DNA of 51,497 nucleotides from Paraktedonobacter sp035294465 (GCA_035294465.1 DATGKW010000167.1:1-51497), one strand, 5' to 3'. Shown: positions 9,002-18,469, counted from the first letter of the stretch. The notes: generated from the sequence alone by a model not told the origin. Translations and numbers: made by a program.

Positions 9002-11073
9002 TGGGTAATATCTATCAGCCGGAAGAAATGAATACAATAGAGCACGATGCGCTGAATACTCCTGATCGGCCTGCGTTTACGCCAAAGACAGTAGATTTAT
9101 CTGCTCCTGTGTCTGAGGAAGCTAGAGGGAAGAAAAAAGGCAGACGCAAGCGTCTCTGGATTATTATCTGTGCTTGTCTTGTTCTGGTCCTTCTACCTAC
9201 AATTGTCTATGGCTTGAGTTTGTATCAAACATATAGTTCACAATATCACCAGGCTCTCTCTCTTGCCCAGTCAGGGACGCAGCAGTTGCAGAATGCAGAG
9301 AAATTGCTCAAAGGCATTACACAAGGTTCCTTCGATCTGGCGAGCATCACGCAGGCTCACCAGGATTTCGCTACGGCCCTGGCCGATTTCGACCAGCTCA
9401 AGAGCAGCCTGGAGCAACTGCCCGGGATCGCCAACGATGCCCCAAAATATGGTAGTTTGCTTGCCTCAGCACGACGGATCATTCCGCTAACTATCGAGGT
9501 ATCTCAGGCAGGAATCATTGGCACCGACGCGCTCAGTATCGTAGTGCCATATTTGCATGAGATCTTAAGTTCCAAAGGGACAGGGATGACCATGCAGGAT
9601 ATCAATACAATCGCGCAGGACATGAATCAGATTCAGGCGCTGCTCGGCACGGCTACAACCCAGATCAATCAACTTCAACCGTCTGATCTGCAAATCGATC
9701 CGCGAATTGCCCATGCAGTCGCGACCTTCCGGGCTGAGTTGCCAACGATTCAGACAAGCTTGCAGTCGATCCGTGGAGTGCTGGGTGTTGCTCCAACACT
9801 GCTGGGTATTGGTAAGCCCGCATCATATCTGATTGAACAGCTCGACTCGACCGAACTGCGCCCTGGCGGAGGATTCATTGGAGGTTACGGCATAGCCACT
9901 TTTTCAGACGGGCGGCTCCAAAGCATTCATATGGAAGACACGTATTTGCTTGATATACCATATTCCAGCGCGGGACATGTAATTCCTTTCCCTGCAAACG
10001 ATAGCTGGTTTAACCTTGCACCGAGTTGGAGTTTGCGCGATTCGAATCTTGAGCCGGATTTTCCCACAGATGCACGCTATGCCGAACAGATTTACCATAC
10101 CGAGGGTGGTACGGAGGCGCTTCAGGGGGTGATCGCCATCACTCCAGCATTCATTCAGAATGCTTTGAACATTACTGGGCCAATCTACGTCAGCCAGTAC
10201 AATGAAACCATCACTGCCCAGAATCTCATCAACAAAATTCATTATTATCAGTTAAAAGAGGATCTGAAAGGGGGCGACAACCCCTCACCTGATGGCCTTT
10301 CTTCGTTACGTAAGCACTTCACAGCAGTACTTTTTGAGGATTTCTTCGCACGTGTGCGCCAGGTTGCCTCTGCTGACATGGCAAAGTTCCAGGCGCTCCT
10401 GGTCAGCTCACTGCGTACAAAGGATGTCCAGGTGTACATAAACGCCAGCCCGGCAGAGCAGCTTCTGCAAACTGCTCAGGTTGCCTCAAGCGTACAAGCC
10501 CCGACAGGTGATACGTTGATGGTGGTTGATGCTAATATTATTGCCAACAAGTCTAATTACTTTATGACGTACACCATGAACGATCAGGTCACGATTGATG
10601 CAGCGGGCGATGCTGTGCATCATACAACCCTGACCTACGACTGGCCTTATAATCCGGAGAGCGTGCAAAACAACTACGGTGGTACAACAACTGTCTATCT
10701 TGATTATCTGAGAGTGTATGTCCCGAAGGGCAGTGTATTACAGGTGCAGAGCGGGTGGGTCCCTAAGGGGTCGGGCCAGTTCTACGGCCTTCAGGAATGG
10801 GCTGGCCTCTTTACTCTGGACTATGGCCATGTCGGTACCGTTTCTCTCACCTGGGTCGTCCACGGAGCCGCTGTACAGGATGCTCATGGCTGGCATTACA
10901 ACTACCTGATCCAGCGGCAGGCAGGAATTGCATGGAAGGTGAATCTGCAAGTGACTTTTCCTTCCTGTGCTCAGAATATCACCAACAGTGGCTCGGAGCC
11001 TCTGAGTGAAAGTGGGGTGTTGCGTGAGTATCTGACAACGAATATACACGTTGGAGAGAGCTATATATGCTGA
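9001..11073 (+). CDS. DUF4012 membrane-anchored protein
   Basis: A 690-residue protein with a charged N-terminal tail, one membrane helix at about residues 48-70 and a large predicted extracytoplasmic region. Residues about 70-270 look helical and Gln/Leu-rich. The segment ELRPGGGFIGGYG, followed by further conserved blocks, marks the DUF4012 family, which I know from Chloroflexota and Actinobacteria polysaccharide loci but whose biochemical role is unknown to me. The start at 9001 overlaps the previous stop by one base (TAATG) and has AAGAAGGA upstream, so the longer frame from 8920 is not needed. Inferred role: an outer-face factor for attachment, polymerisation or modification of the glycan. 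Confidence 0.8.
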   Translation: MGNIYQPEEMNTIEHDALNTPDRPAFTPKTVDLSAPVSEEARGKKKGRRKRLWIIICACLVLVLLPTIVYGLSLYQTYSSQYHQALSLAQSGTQQLQNAEKLLKGITQGSFDLASITQAHQDFATALADFDQLKSSLEQLPGIANDAPKYGSLLASARRIIPLTIEVSQAGIIGTDALSIVVPYLHEILSSKGTGMTMQDINTIAQDMNQIQALLGTATTQINQLQPSDLQIDPRIAHAVATFRAELPTIQTSLQSIRGVLGVAPTLLGIGKPASYLIEQLDSTELRPGGGFIGGYGIATFSDGRLQSIHMEDTYLLDIPYSSAGHVIPFPANDSWFNLAPSWSLRDSNLEPDFPTDARYAEQIYHTEGGTEALQGVIAITPAFIQNALNITGPIYVSQYNETITAQNLINKIHYYQLKEDLKGGDNPSPDGLSSLRKHFTAVLFEDFFARVRQVASADMAKFQALLVSSLRTKDVQVYINASPAEQLLQTAQVASSVQAPTGDTLMVVDANIIANKSNYFMTYTMNDQVTIDAAGDAVHHTTLTYDWPYNPESVQNNYGGTTTVYLDYLRVYVPKGSVLQVQSGWVPKGSGQFYGLQEWAGLFTLDYGHVGTVSLTWVVHGAAVQDAHGWHYNYLIQRQAGIAWKVNLQVTFPSCAQNITNSGSEPLSESGVLREYLTTNIHVGESYIC

Positions 11074-11140
11074 TAAATAGCTATAGTGCAAGTAATGATG
11101 GATGAGAGATGCAGCTATCGCTATCGTGAAAGGAAAATAT

Positions 11141-11821
11141 ATGCAAGTGACCGGAAATCAGAAGTTGGCCGACGAAAAAGTCGTAAACAAGCAGAATACC
11201 TGGCGGGCGCTGCAAACGAAAATACGTAAGAGGCGATTCGAGTTTTTTAAGTCCTTCATCGCCTCTTTTCCTCGTCCGCTTTCTATCCTTGACGTAGGCG
11301 GTACGCCGGAGTTTTGGGAGAAGATGGAATTTATCCGAGACGATATAAATGTTGTGATATATAACCTGTCAAGCTTCGAGATCGCCCATCCCAGCCTGAG
11401 AAGCGTGATAGGTGATGCCAGAAACATACAAGAATTCAAAGATCAAGAGTTCGATATTGTATTCTCCAATTCGGTCATTGAACACGTAGGCACCTACGAA
11501 CAACAACGTCAGATGGCTGAAGAAGTGCGGCGGACTGGAAAACGCTATTTTGTGCAGACTCCGAATCGCTTTTTTCCTATAGAACCGCACGTGCTTCTGC
11601 CTTTTTTTCAATTTTTTCCTTTTCGCTTCAAGGTATTTATCCTTACTCATTTGAGAAGCCCGTGGGGGTGGAAAATCTCCAGCAGGGAAGAAGCGGTGCA
11701 ATATGTAAACGAGATCCGACTTCTCACAGAAAAAGAAATGCGTAAGCTTTTTCCAGACGCCAGAATCTACAAAGAGAAATTCCTGGGTTTTACTAAATCC
11801 TTCATTGCCTACCGGGGTTGA
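11141..11821 (+). CDS. Class I SAM-dependent methyltransferase
   Basis: A 226-residue Rossmann-type methyltransferase. The glycine-rich SAM-binding motif is LSILDVGGTPEFW, followed by an NLSSF strand end, the GDARNI acidic motif II, DIVFSNSVIEHVG (motif IV) and YFVQTPNRFFPIEPH. The N-terminus is basic. The substrate is not visible; next to glycan genes it could methylate a sugar or lipid carrier, which is inference. I chose the ATG at 11141 because AAAGGAAA precedes it at good spacing; the ATG at 11102 would add 13 residues. It begins 67 bases after the DUF4012 gene. Confidence 0.8.
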   Translation: MQVTGNQKLADEKVVNKQNTWRALQTKIRKRRFEFFKSFIASFPRPLSILDVGGTPEFWEKMEFIRDDINVVIYNLSSFEIAHPSLRSVIGDARNIQEFKDQEFDIVFSNSVIEHVGTYEQQRQMAEEVRRTGKRYFVQTPNRFFPIEPHVLLPFFQFFPFRFKVFILTHLRSPWGWKISSREEAVQYVNEIRLLTEKEMRKLFPDARIYKEKFLGFTKSFIAYRG

Positions 11822-11942
11822 TAATCGCTGTGGGTGAAGCATATCTGTAAAGAGATGCAAATGCCCTTTTCAAGACCAGCAGTGGTGAGAGTCTCTGAAC
11901 CTGTGCAAGATTGAAGGCTTAAACAAGAAAGAGGAGAAATAG

Positions 11943-13346
11943 ATGTATCGGCGAAAGAAGGTGCTGGTTATTGGACTTGATTGTGCTGCACCAGAGCTGG
12001 TGTTTGAGCAGTGGCGCGAAGAATTACCTGCTTTCAGACGAGTAATGGATGATGGTGTCTGGGGCAGACTCGAAAGCTGCATCCCTGCCATTACTGTACC
12101 TGCCTGGAGCTCGATGATGTCGAGTAAAGATCCTGGGACGCTAGGCGTTTACGGCTTTCGTAACCGCGGTGATTATTCCTATGAGAAGCAAGTAACGGCG
12201 AATGGAAGTGCCATAAAGGTCGACCGTGTGTGGGATATTCTCTCACGCCTGGGAAAAAACGTCATCACAATCGGCGTGCCGCAGACTTATCCTCCCCGGC
12301 CTGTGAATGGGATTCAAGTCGGGTGTTTCCTTTCACCTTCCACGAAGAACCCAGCGCGACCCTACACCTCCCCGGCCTCCGCTATGCAAGAAATCGAGGA
12401 GGCAGTTGGCGAGTACCTGGTAGATGTTCCTGATTTCCGCACAGATGACAAAGACTACCTGCTGCGCCAGATTTATACAATGACCAGGAAACGCTTTAAG
12501 CTCGTGAAAAAATGGCTGGTCGAAAAAGACTGGGATTTCTTTATGTTTGTGGAGATAGGCGTTGACCGCATCCATCACGGCCTCTGGAAATATCACGATC
12601 CTACTCACCCTAAATACCAGATCCATCCTGTCTACAATGATAGCATTCGCGCTTATTATCGCTATCTTGATAGCGAAATAGCTCGGATTTTGGACCTGAT
12701 CAACGAGAAGGAGACAACTGTTTTTATTGTCTCTGATCACGGGGCTAAGAAAATGGATGGCGGTATTTGTGTCAATGAGTGGCTGATCCGCGAAGGATAT
12801 CTGACACTAAAAGAGCAGCCCTCCGTGCCCACACCTTTCAGTAAGTGCGAGATTGACTGGGGCAAAACGAGGGTCTGGGGCGATGGAGGCTATTACGGGC
12901 GCATTTTTCTTAATATCGAGGGACGTGAGCCACAGGGTATTGTTAAGCCTGGTGAAGTTGAGTCACTGCGTAACGAACTCAAAGCAAAATTTGAGGCGTT
13001 GGTAGATCCCAACGGCAACAATATTGGCACGCGGGTTTTTAAACCAGAGGAGATTTACCGAGTATCTAATGGCGTACCGCCCGACCTGCTTGTCTACTTT
13101 GGAGATCTTGACTGGCGTTCGGTAGGCACTGTGGGATATGGTTCGATCTACACTTTTGAAAATGACACAGGTCCAGATGACTGCAACCATGCACAATTTG
13201 GCATGGTGATCAAGCATGATCCTGATGTGCAAGAGGGACCTGGTGGGCGCGAACTCTCCGGATTACAATTGATGGATATGGCTCCAACAATCCTGCAACA
13301 GTTTGGCGTGCCCATTCCTGCTGACATGCAGGGAAAGCCTTTTTAG
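11943..13346 (+). CDS. Type I phosphodiesterase/nucleotide pyrophosphatase-like protein
   Basis: A 467-residue alkaline-phosphatase-superfamily enzyme (PF01663-like). Conserved metal-site pieces are present in order: VIGLDCA near the N-terminus, ITVPAWSSMMSSKDPG around the nucleophile region, DRIHHGLWKY in the middle, IVSDHGA, and a C-terminal DDCNHAQFGM histidine segment followed by DMAPTILQQFG. No signal peptide is visible, so it is probably cytoplasmic or acts at the inner face. Members hydrolyse phosphodiesters, or transfer phosphoryl-type groups when linked to glycan loci; the substrate here is unknown. A good AGAGGAG ribosome site precedes the ATG. It is followed after about 20 bases by a divergent paralogue. 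Confidence 0.82.
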   Translation: MYRRKKVLVIGLDCAAPELVFEQWREELPAFRRVMDDGVWGRLESCIPAITVPAWSSMMSSKDPGTLGVYGFRNRGDYSYEKQVTANGSAIKVDRVWDILSRLGKNVITIGVPQTYPPRPVNGIQVGCFLSPSTKNPARPYTSPASAMQEIEEAVGEYLVDVPDFRTDDKDYLLRQIYTMTRKRFKLVKKWLVEKDWDFFMFVEIGVDRIHHGLWKYHDPTHPKYQIHPVYNDSIRAYYRYLDSEIARILDLINEKETTVFIVSDHGAKKMDGGICVNEWLIREGYLTLKEQPSVPTPFSKCEIDWGKTRVWGDGGYYGRIFLNIEGREPQGIVKPGEVESLRNELKAKFEALVDPNGNNIGTRVFKPEEIYRVSNGVPPDLLVYFGDLDWRSVGTVGYGSIYTFENDTGPDDCNHAQFGMVIKHDPDVQEGPGGRELSGLQLMDMAPTILQQFGVPIPADMQGKPF

Positions 13347-13367
13347 CTAAGGAGCAAATACTATAGA

Positions 13368-14561
13368 ATGGATGTGTCTGATCAAACAATTATTCTTTGG
13401 ACGAGTGAATTAACATGGGAGCTCTTAGATAAAATACCCGCAGTAGGCGTTTTGCGGTCTGAGAGCGCTACAGTAACAAACCTGGAACCGCTGCCGATTA
13501 CCGGTCCGCAATCTCAAGCATGGCAGGTGATGAGTGGCCAGAATCCTGGCCAATCGGGCTACTTTGATAGCTGGCTTCCCCGACAGTATATTGTCCAGCC
13601 AGTGAGCGAACCCGAAACAATGTTATTGCGCGAGGCGATTACCGCGGCGGGCCGCACAGCCGTATGGGTTGATCTCACAATGGCTGAAGTGCCAGAGTAT
13701 TTGAAGGCATTGGCTCCATCCGTTAATCGCCTGGTTATTCGCGTAGCCGCTAGCGATGATCTCGCGGCCATAGATCGAGCTGTAGAGGCAGGGCGATCCT
13801 GGGCCGGAAGCGATGGCGCATTTTTCCTTTTATCCGACCACCAGACAGCAGCGGTGAAATGCTATGTAAACCTTAATGACGCGTTGCGAGCCCTGGATGT
13901 ACTGGATGTTTCCGCGCCGAATACTATTAGCTGGGAAGAGACGCTGGCGTATCATGTTGGTCATGGGCAAATCTGGATCAATCTAGCAGGGCGCGAGCCA
14001 GAAGGCGTTATTGCTCCTGGAGATGAGTACGATCAGACCTGCCAGGCCCTGGTCCGTTCCTTGCCCGCCAGGCTTCTTGACCCGCAAAGCGGCGAACCTG
14101 TGGTTGAGCGGATCTATTGTCGCAACGAGCTATATCAAGGAGATTACCTCTTCCGTGCTCCTGATCTCATAGCCGTTTTGCGACCGGGCTATGCTCCCTC
14201 TCCTAAGAGTATCATGTCTGGCCTGGATGGCGCAGCGGTTTGGCCCGTGCCGGCAGGTACGCGTGCCGCCGCCGGGTTGCATCCCATGACAGTGAGCGGA
14301 CTGGCGCTAGCCGTAGGTGCGCCGTTTGCTCCGGGGCAAGTCGTCGCTCAATCTTCGCTGATAAATATCGCGCCGACTATTTTACATACGTTGCACCTGG
14401 CGGTTCCCGCTAACATGAATGGCAATGTGATCGTCGATCTCTTCACATCTGCATTTATGCAGCAGCATCCGGCCCAGCGCACAGATCCTGGTTCTAATCT
14501 CTCATCGGAGGATGAGGAAGAGATTCTAGCAAGGTTGAAGAGCCTGGGCTATCTTGGGTAG
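13368..14561 (+). CDS. Degenerate alkaline-phosphatase-superfamily paralogue
   Basis: A 397-residue protein that I read as a shortened, divergent relative of the preceding gene. The shared layout includes AWQVMSGQNPGQSGYFDSW (compare the NPG/GF region of the neighbour), GREPEGVIAPGDEY, VERIYCRNELYQGDYLFRAPDL, NIAPTILHTL and the family-type ending LKSLGYLG. The metal ligands seem lost: the N-terminal GLD is replaced by ILWTSELT, the DRIHH block is absent, and the SDHG motif survives only as SDHQ. I infer a non-catalytic partner or a very diverged enzyme. Start with ATG at 13368, preceded by AAGGAGC about 15 bases upstream. The tandem arrangement implies joint expression. Confidence 0.65.
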   Translation: MDVSDQTIILWTSELTWELLDKIPAVGVLRSESATVTNLEPLPITGPQSQAWQVMSGQNPGQSGYFDSWLPRQYIVQPVSEPETMLLREAITAAGRTAVWVDLTMAEVPEYLKALAPSVNRLVIRVAASDDLAAIDRAVEAGRSWAGSDGAFFLLSDHQTAAVKCYVNLNDALRALDVLDVSAPNTISWEETLAYHVGHGQIWINLAGREPEGVIAPGDEYDQTCQALVRSLPARLLDPQSGEPVVERIYCRNELYQGDYLFRAPDLIAVLRPGYAPSPKSIMSGLDGAAVWPVPAGTRAAAGLHPMTVSGLALAVGAPFAPGQVVAQSSLINIAPTILHTLHLAVPANMNGNVIVDLFTSAFMQQHPAQRTDPGSNLSSEDEEEILARLKSLGYLG

Positions 14562-14582
14562 GAAAGCGCATTTTGGAGCATC

Positions 14583-15752
14583 ATGAGAAATTATTTAACC
14601 TGGAAATGCACCTTCTTTCGCTGGATGACTTGCTTTCTTTTAGTGAGCGGTACCTTCCTGGTAGGAGCTTGTGGGGGGGATTTAACACTCCCAACGACCT
14701 CTGGGTCGGGGACTCCCTCTGTTTCTTCAACGCCTCTTCCTGTTACAACCTATCATGTCTCAGGTGCGCAGATCCTGGATAATCATGGGCGCGTTTTTAT
14801 CCCTTATGGGGTCCAGGTAATGGGGCTATTTACTCTTAACTGGCACCAGTCTTTGGGAAGTGATCATCTCGACCTCATTCAGATGAAAAGCGCTCGTAAC
14901 ATCTGGCATGCAAATACAGTGGGCATTCAACTGTCGGCTGAAGATCTATTTGTGGGCACTTCCTACAGTCGAGCATACCTGGCAAAGGTTGATCAGGAGG
15001 TGACCTGGGCGCGCGAGGAGGGCATGAATACTCTCTTGATTTTACAGTACGAGGGCGAGGGTATAACGCCTCCGCCACTTCCAACAGAGGGCAGTGTCCA
15101 GTTTTGGAACTTCATGTCAGTCCATTATCGGAATGATCCCTGGGTCTTCTTCGATCTGTTTAATGAACCAGTCCATCCGCCTGGACTAACAGAAGCAGAA
15201 ACCTGGCCAATCTGGCAACATGGGGGAGATGGCTATATAGGCATGCAGGAGCTTGTCAACACGATTCGCGGCAATGGAGCACAGAACCTTATCTTCATTG
15301 ATGGGCTGGCTGCTGGCGAAGATCTGCAAGGCGTTCCTACGCATCGTGTGAACGGTGACAATATTGTCTACGCCGTACACCCGTATTTTGGGAGCCAGCA
15401 TCAATCAAAACAGCAATGGAATACCTGGTTTGGGGATGTGGCAGCGACGGCAAATTTTCCTGTCGTGGCTGACGAATGGAACGAGTATCAGTCAACCTCA
15501 GCGGAGTGTGTTCTTCAGGCACCTACTCTGGCTCCGCAGTTTCTGGATTATCTCAATACGCTCCATATCGGGCTGATTGCCTGGGCGCTATTCCCTGGCC
15601 TGCTTATTCGCGGGTGGAATTATGCTGATCCTACGGCTTTTGATCAGCAAACCTATGAGTGTAATGCTCCATTTCCGAACTATAGTTCCCAGGCACAAGG
15701 AGCTGGGCAGTTACTTTTGCACTATTTCGCAACACATGCTTCCTCTGGCTAG
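14583..15752 (+). CDS. Secreted GH5-like glycoside hydrolase, lipoprotein
   Basis: A 389-residue exported glycosidase. The N-terminus has a hydrophobic signal segment ending in LVGAC (Cys30), a lipobox, and then a Ser/Thr/Pro-rich spacer, so it should be tethered to the outer face of the membrane. The (beta/alpha)8 domain shows FDLFNEP with the acid/base glutamate near residue 194 and VVADEWNEY with the likely nucleophile near 298, the pattern of GH5-type (cellulase, PF00150) enzymes. IYAVHPYFG precedes the nucleophile, as expected. Being last in the polysaccharide cluster, it may trim, release or recycle the product. Polymer specificity cannot be told. TTGGAGC lies just upstream of the ATG. 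Confidence 0.8.
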   Translation: MRNYLTWKCTFFRWMTCFLLVSGTFLVGACGGDLTLPTTSGSGTPSVSSTPLPVTTYHVSGAQILDNHGRVFIPYGVQVMGLFTLNWHQSLGSDHLDLIQMKSARNIWHANTVGIQLSAEDLFVGTSYSRAYLAKVDQEVTWAREEGMNTLLILQYEGEGITPPPLPTEGSVQFWNFMSVHYRNDPWVFFDLFNEPVHPPGLTEAETWPIWQHGGDGYIGMQELVNTIRGNGAQNLIFIDGLAAGEDLQGVPTHRVNGDNIVYAVHPYFGSQHQSKQQWNTWFGDVAATANFPVVADEWNEYQSTSAECVLQAPTLAPQFLDYLNTLHIGLIAWALFPGLLIRGWNYADPTAFDQQTYECNAPFPNYSSQAQGAGQLLLHYFATHASSG

Positions 15753-15793
15753 GGAGAGGAGTCATGGAAATCTTGCTACTCGTAGTCGCGCGC

Positions 15794-18370
15794 TTATAGT
15801 CCGAAAGCGTACAAGTTGCGATTCCCTGATCCAACGTAGAGTATGCCATTAGCTACTGTCGGTGAGGAAAAGATCCCTCCGTTTGTTTTGTAGGACCAGA
15901 GAGGCCGGCAGGAGCTGCCCTGGCAATTCGCGCTGAAGGCATAGAGTTTGCCGTCGTTCGATCCGACATAGACGACTCCGTTGGCTACCGTTGGGGAGGA
16001 GTCAACAGTATTGCCTGTAGCGTAGGACCACAAAGGCTGGCAAGCGCTGCGGCAACCAGCATCAAAAGCATAGAGTCTGTCATCATCGGAACCGACATAG
16101 ACGATCCCGTTGGCTACTGCTGGCGAGGAACGGATACGCTTTCCTGTAGCGTAGGACCACAAAGGTTGGCAGGAACTGCGGCAACCGGCGTCAAAAGCAT
16201 AGAGTCTGTCATCATCGGAGCCGATATAGACGATCCCGCTGGCTACTGCTGGAGAAGAGTCGATGCCCCCATCTGTTTTATAGGACCACAAAGGCTGACA
16301 GGAACTGCGGCAACTGGCGTCAAAAGCATAGAGCTTCTCGCCAAATGTCCCGATATAGACGATCCCGTTGGCTACTGCTGGAGAAGAGTCGATGCCTCCG
16401 CTCGTCTTATAAGACCAGAGAGGCTGGCAAGCAACACGGCAACTGGCATCAAAAGCGTAGAGTTTATGATCGTCCGAGCCAATATAGACGATGCCATTGG
16501 CTACCGTTGGAGAAGAGTAGATTGGAGCGCCCGTTGTATAGGACCAGAGAGGCTGGCAAGCAGCGCGGCAACTGGCATCAAAAGCATAGAGTTTATGATC
16601 GTCCGAGCCAATATAGACGATGCCATTGGCTACTGCTGGAGAAGAGGTAACGTCGGAGCCTACTTTATAGGACCAGAGAGGCTGGCAAGCAGCGCGGCAA
16701 CTGGCATCAAAAGCATAAAGGTTGCCATCATGCGCGCTGACATAGACGATCCCGTTAGCTACCGCTGGCGCAGAGCTGATAACGTTACTCATTCCATACG
16801 TCCAGAGCACTCGTAAATGGGAGAGATTGTCTGGTGAAATGATTTGTTCTACGTTATTCCAGTGTGTATGGGCCGGGTCGAAGCCGAACATAACGCCATT
16901 CGTGTTTACCCAGTTCTGATAAGCCGCCGTCGCCGCATCGGCCTGTGCAGTTTGTATAGCTTGGGAGTGGACTATAGCAGTCTCTGTCTCCATGAGAGAG
17001 ACATTGTTCTGGTTATGTATTATCAGCGCAGGGGTTAGAGCGCTTGCCAGTACTATAAGGATGATGGCTCCCAGTACCAGTAATTGACCTTTTGACCAGC
17101 CGTGCCGAGCTCTAGCGGCGCCAACGGAGGGATTGGTCAATCGCTCAGCGTCAGCTCCCCTGGGGTTTAGGAGTGGGGGGGGTTGGGATGGCTCAGTAGT
17201 TGGCATGGAGTCAGAAGGAGCCAGGAGTGCTGGCTGGATTGCAGGATACTCTTCCGGGAAAGGAGCGGGTGTGAGAGGATTTGGAATAACAATCTTGCTC
17301 GGCTGTGCGGGAAAAGCATCGACGGAACTGGCTTGCTGCGACCCGCTGCGTCTTCCCCCAGTGTCAGGTGCGGCAACTGTTGGGGCATCGAGGGCGGATG
17401 CGGCAGGCTCAGATAGAGAGGGTGAGGAGTGCGCTTCCTTTGGCACAGACGGGGCGCTCTCTTCCTCAGAAGCAGGTGAAACCAATTCTGATCTTGGCCA
17501 GGAGGGTGTGCGATGCTCCTGTGATTTGCTGATATCTTTCCCAGTGAAATAAAGTGGTGCTGGTTGACTGGCCTGCTGCATAGCTGTCGCAAACGCAGTT
17601 ACACTGGCAAAGCGCTCCTGGGGATCCTTGGCCAGCGCGTGCAATACCACCTCCTCGACCGCTTCGGGTAGATCTGGGATGTGAGTACGTAGCCTGGCGG
17701 GAGGGGTCGAGATGTGCTGGCTCATCAGTTCCCAAGCTGGCCCTGTAAAAGGACGCACACCGCAGAGCCATTCATACGCACAGATTCCTAGCGCGTATTG
17801 GTCGCTGGCCGGGCGCGGCTTCCCCTGGATTTGTTCAGGAGCTACGTAAGCAACTGTTCCCGCCATTTGCTGAGTTGTGAAGGAGCGATCTGAGTGTGCA
17901 ATAGCTGCTACCCCGAAATCGCTGAGCAGCACTTGTCCATCCTGATTCAGAAGCATGTTCTGCGGTTTGACATCGCAGTGGATGAGCCGCTGATCATGGG
18001 CATATTGGAGAGCGGAAGCTACCTGCTGAACATAGGAGTTTACCATGTCGAGCGGTACACGCTCGCCAGTCCTGTGCCGCTGACGCAGGGTGCCGTTAGG
18101 TGCGTACTGAATCACCAGGAATGGCTCCTTTTTCTCTGAACCGAAATCGAGCAGAGGTACAATATGAGGATGATTAAGCAGGAATAACGTACGTGCTTCG
18201 CGCAGGAAATCTTCGAGCACCTCGTCAGAGACCTGCATGGTCAAAATCTTGATAGCGACCAGTGTGTGTTTATAGAGATGTTGAGCCAGGTATACTTCTC
18301 CGAAGGTGCCCTGGCCCAACAAGCGCAGCAACTGATAATCATCGATTCTCTGTCCTGTGCGGTCGGCCAT
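15794..18370 (-). CDS. Membrane Ser/Thr protein kinase with extracellular PQQ propeller
   Basis: An 858-residue receptor-like kinase. Residues about 10-270 are a Hanks-type kinase: LLGQGTFGEVYLA glycine loop, VAIKIL lysine, LIHCDVKPQNMLL catalytic loop (HCD in place of HRD, a non-RD kinase), LSDFGVA, and YVAPEQ. A long Pro/Ser-rich linker follows, then one membrane helix near 425-450, then eight PQQ-type blades from about 523 to the end. The blades are 43-44 residues each, with the repeat core SSPAVANGIVYIGS; the first seven end in LYAFDASCRAACQPL-like sequence with two cysteines. The propeller should face outward as a sensor; ligand unknown. The ATG at 18370 has a textbook AAGGAGGG site, so the longer frame to 18502 is not used. 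Confidence 0.88.
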   Translation of the reverse strand: MADRTGQRIDDYQLLRLLGQGTFGEVYLAQHLYKHTLVAIKILTMQVSDEVLEDFLREARTLFLLNHPHIVPLLDFGSEKKEPFLVIQYAPNGTLRQRHRTGERVPLDMVNSYVQQVASALQYAHDQRLIHCDVKPQNMLLNQDGQVLLSDFGVAAIAHSDRSFTTQQMAGTVAYVAPEQIQGKPRPASDQYALGICAYEWLCGVRPFTGPAWELMSQHISTPPARLRTHIPDLPEAVEEVVLHALAKDPQERFASVTAFATAMQQASQPAPLYFTGKDISKSQEHRTPSWPRSELVSPASEEESAPSVPKEAHSSPSLSEPAASALDAPTVAAPDTGGRRSGSQQASSVDAFPAQPSKIVIPNPLTPAPFPEEYPAIQPALLAPSDSMPTTEPSQPPPLLNPRGADAERLTNPSVGAARARHGWSKGQLLVLGAIILIVLASALTPALIIHNQNNVSLMETETAIVHSQAIQTAQADAATAAYQNWVNTNGVMFGFDPAHTHWNNVEQIISPDNLSHLRVLWTYGMSNVISSAPAVANGIVYVSAHDGNLYAFDASCRAACQPLWSYKVGSDVTSSPAVANGIVYIGSDDHKLYAFDASCRAACQPLWSYTTGAPIYSSPTVANGIVYIGSDDHKLYAFDASCRVACQPLWSYKTSGGIDSSPAVANGIVYIGTFGEKLYAFDASCRSSCQPLWSYKTDGGIDSSPAVASGIVYIGSDDDRLYAFDAGCRSSCQPLWSYATGKRIRSSPAVANGIVYVGSDDDRLYAFDAGCRSACQPLWSYATGNTVDSSPTVANGVVYVGSNDGKLYAFSANCQGSSCRPLWSYKTNGGIFSSPTVANGILYVGSGNRNLYAFGL
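15797..16804 (-). repeat. Eight tandem PQQ blade repeats, about 129 bp each
   Basis: The 3' part of the kinase gene is built of eight units with a 129-base period, the last truncated and the seventh one codon longer. Several adjacent units are nearly identical at DNA level around the SSPAVANGIVYIGSDD and DASCR codons, which suggests recent amplification or gene conversion between blades. Such repeats could allow the blade number to change by recombination. Confidence 0.85.
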
Positions 18371-18418
18371 AATGACCCTCCTTATGAAGCAGGCAACTGG
18401 GGCCCATGCATGTATATC

Positions 18419-18469
18419 TACGCACTTCGTTGCGTACATTATTGTAGGGATCTTCCAGGAAAAAGTCAA
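18419..18469 (-). promoter_or_regulatory. Sigma-70 promoter with start-site palindrome for the PQQ kinase
   Basis: Read on the minus strand: TTGACT at 18469-18464, a 17-base spacer, then TACAAT at 18446-18441. That is a near-consensus promoter, with transcription expected to start near 18434. A perfect 6-bp inverted repeat (TACGCA, six-base loop, TGCGTA; 18436-18419) sits right at the start site and could be an operator or a 5' hairpin. Confidence 0.6.

Noticed and set aside
15797..16804. Regular repeats resembling a CRISPR-like array
   Set aside because: The period is 129 bases and every unit encodes a PQQ blade in frame.
16166..16816. Long plus-strand open frame opposite the PQQ blades
   Set aside because: It is the mirror of the 129-base repeats; the minus-strand protein has the real family motifs and ribosome site.
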